This document shows positions 45,571 to 47,045 of a stretch of DNA of 47,045 bases, piece by piece. The stretch's first letter is position 1. Each line of letters opens with the position of its first letter. The DNA lies in NCBI GenBank assembly GCA_002104905.1, contig MCFE01000677.1, positions 1 to 47,045 of the forward strand, read 5' to 3'. The notes under the pieces were generated by a model, which was given only the letters and a program-made list of their open reading frames with translations, was not told where the DNA came from and did no database searches. The translations under genes were made by a program, and so were the position numbers. This DNA comes from Basidiobolus meristosporus CBS 931.73. Its lineage: Eukaryota; Basidiobolomycota; Basidiobolomycetes; Basidiobolales; Basidiobolaceae.

Positions 45571-46204
45571 AAATTCTTTGTTGGGATTTACTCAATATAA
45601 CTACCCAGAAAATGAAAATTCTCAAAGCTGTCCAAACAGCCTCAATCTTTGCATACATACTCTTGGGACCTTCCTAGACCTATTCAACATGTTTGTTATG
45701 CCAAGACCATGTAATAGTATAAATACTACTTTTATATTCAATATATCATCAAGTGAAAACCACATAATGTACTTGTTCTCCCAATCACCTCCAATATCTC
45801 TAAGACTCTTACAACAGGTTATGGGCCCCAAGCTGTCACTTTCTTCAATGCCTACTACTGCTATTACTGGAACTTTTCCCTCTGACCAAATTCCTTGTTG
45901 GGATTTACTTAGAATATTTACCCAAAACATGAAAATTAGATAAGTTGTCCAAACAGCCCCAAACTTTGCACACATGTTCTTGGGACCTTCTTTAACCTAT
46001 TCTACATGTTTGTAATGCCAAGACTAGGTAAAAGTATAAATACTACTTTTACATTCAATAAATCATCAAGTGAAAACCACATAATCTACTTGTTCTCCCA
46101 ATCACTTCCAATATCTCCAAGACTCTTACAACAGGTTATGAGCCCCAAGCTGTCACTCTCTGCAATGTCTACTACTGCTATTACTGGAATTTTTCCCTCT
46201 GCTG
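45571..46204 (+). repeat. Tandem duplication, about 317 bp unit, in the copia leader
   Basis: Unit 1 (45571-45887) and unit 2 (45888-about 46204) are near-identical, from AAATTCYTTGTTGGGATTTACT to TACTGCTATTACTGGAAYTTTTCCCTCTG. Both include the candidate Gag start (ATG followed by PKLSLS-M-TTAITG), so the duplication copies the leader plus the first about 22 codons. Only the second copy is joined to the rest of Gag. Confidence 0.85.
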
Positions 46205-47045
46205 AAAAGTTGGATGGCTCTAACTACCAAGTGTGGAAGGTGAAGATGAAGATGCTGCTACAAGAAAGAGGCCTTTGGGATATTGTCATGGGAGAAGAAT
46301 GCCCTCCTAAAAATGTGGGAGAGGAAGCCTTAAAGTACCAGAAGAAAGAACAAAGTGCCTTTAACTGCATTTGCCTTAATGTCAAGGACAAATTGCTAAT
46401 TCAATGCTCAAGAGCAAAAACAGCAAAGAATGCCTGGAAAGCATTGGAAGACACCTAACAGTCATGTTCAGCTGCCAAGAAGATGTATCTGAGACAAAAA
46501 TTCTTTACTACAAAGATGCTGCCAGGAGAAGAAATGAAAAATCTAATTAACAGAATCACCCTGCTGGTAGATGAGATGGAATCTGTGGGCGTACCAATTA
46601 CTGATGAGGATGTGATAGTTACCATCCTGAATAGCCTGACAGACAAGTTTCCGGGCCTTGTATCAGCCCTAGAGTCCAGAACTGAAGATTTGACCTTAAA
46701 TTATGTATATGGAAGGCTCCTGGATGAAGAAATAAGAAAATCAAGCGCCAATAAGAAGGTAGCAGAAAATGCTTTAATAAGCAATGATAACCAACAAAGG
46801 AGGTATCCAAGACCCTACAAAGGCAACAGCAACCTATTTTGCTACTACTGCAAAAAGAAAGGACACACATCAGACCGGTGTCTCAGAAAGAAAGATTATC
46901 AGCAAAAGAAGCCTGAATATCAAAATGCTGCAACAACTGAAGATAGACTATTCATATCTGCACTAAATATGACCAAAAACAAGGATTCTCAGACGTGGTA
47001 TATTGACTCTGGAGCTTCTCAACACTTTACCCACCAAAAAGAACT
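46138..47045 (+). pseudogene. Copia Gag-Pol, 5' part, one in-frame stop
   Basis: From ATG at 46138: AEKLDGSNYQVWKVKMKMLL and LWDIVMGEE (copia Gag start), then NAWKALEDT followed by a TAA stop at 46456-46458. The same frame continues with AAKKMYLRQKFFTTKMLPGE, ILNSLTDKFP, and the nucleocapsid knuckle C-YY-C-KKKG-H-TSDR-C at 46840-46881. It reaches the protease motif WYIDSGASQHFT, with its catalytic DSG intact, at about 47000, and continues past the window. The single stop might be a recent mutation. Confidence 0.8.

Larger units (their letters stand above)
45490..47045 (+). mobile_element. Ty1/copia retrotransposon, 5' part, running off the window
   Basis: Starts with an LTR-like sequence (TGTTGTAAAAATTGTAATTCC) related to that at 38462. 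It then has a duplicated leader and a Gag-Pol frame with a Gag domain, a CCHC knuckle and the start of the protease. Integrase, RT and RNase H would lie beyond the window. One in-frame stop interrupts Gag. Confidence 0.8.

Overview
The window is nuclear DNA of a fungus. It has compact genes with many introns (mostly 45-90 nt, GT..AG, CTAAY-like branch sites), MATA-type HMG-box proteins, an NPR/HAL-type kinase pair, and Ty1/copia and Ty3/gypsy retrotransposons. An animal-type base-exchange phosphatidylserine synthase, a group-1 truncated haemoglobin, CpG-depleted transposons and very small exons point away from typical Dikarya, towards an early-diverging lineage. That placement is inference, and no species can be named from this sequence.

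Layout. (1) 1-15 kb: truncated globin (+), HMG-box gene A (-), NADP-isocitrate dehydrogenase (+, 13 exons), SLA2 endocytic adaptor (-, 15 exons) divergent from MDM35 (+), HMG-box gene B (+), and a shortened HMG-like gene C (-). (2) 15-23.5 kb: an SR splicing factor with two zinc knuckles and a 7-nt exon (-), a small unknown ORF (-), phosphatidylserine synthase (+), ribosomal proteins S15 and P2 (+), and the ribosome-biogenesis factor RRP1 (+). (3) 23.5-31.3 kb: a chromodomain gene whose 3' part I could not resolve (-), a nucleotide-sugar transporter (-), ribosomal protein L26 (-) divergent from a ChaC-type gamma-glutamylcyclotransferase (+), and the SPT2 histone chaperone (+). (4) 31.6-36 kb: two paralogous Ser/Thr kinases, head to head. 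(5) 36-38.4 kb: gene-poor DNA. (6) 38.4-47 kb: a nest of retrotransposons, comprising a decayed copia relic (-), a copia integrase scrap (+), a nearly full-length but dead gypsy element (-), and a copia element (+) that runs off the end.

Genes working together: S15, P2, RRP1 and L26 all serve ribosome production. The most interesting arrangement is SLA2 (a classic marker of ascomycete mating-type loci) lying between HMG-box genes of the mating-type family. This makes 1.9-14.7 kb a candidate MAT-like region. The gypsy element carries Asp-to-Asn changes at protease, reverse transcriptase and integrase active-site motifs. Every one is explained by a CpG-to-TpG/CpA transition, the expected footprint of cytosine methylation.

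Exon structures were worked out by hand from splice signals, frame and family knowledge. Each full gene model given here sums to a multiple of three.
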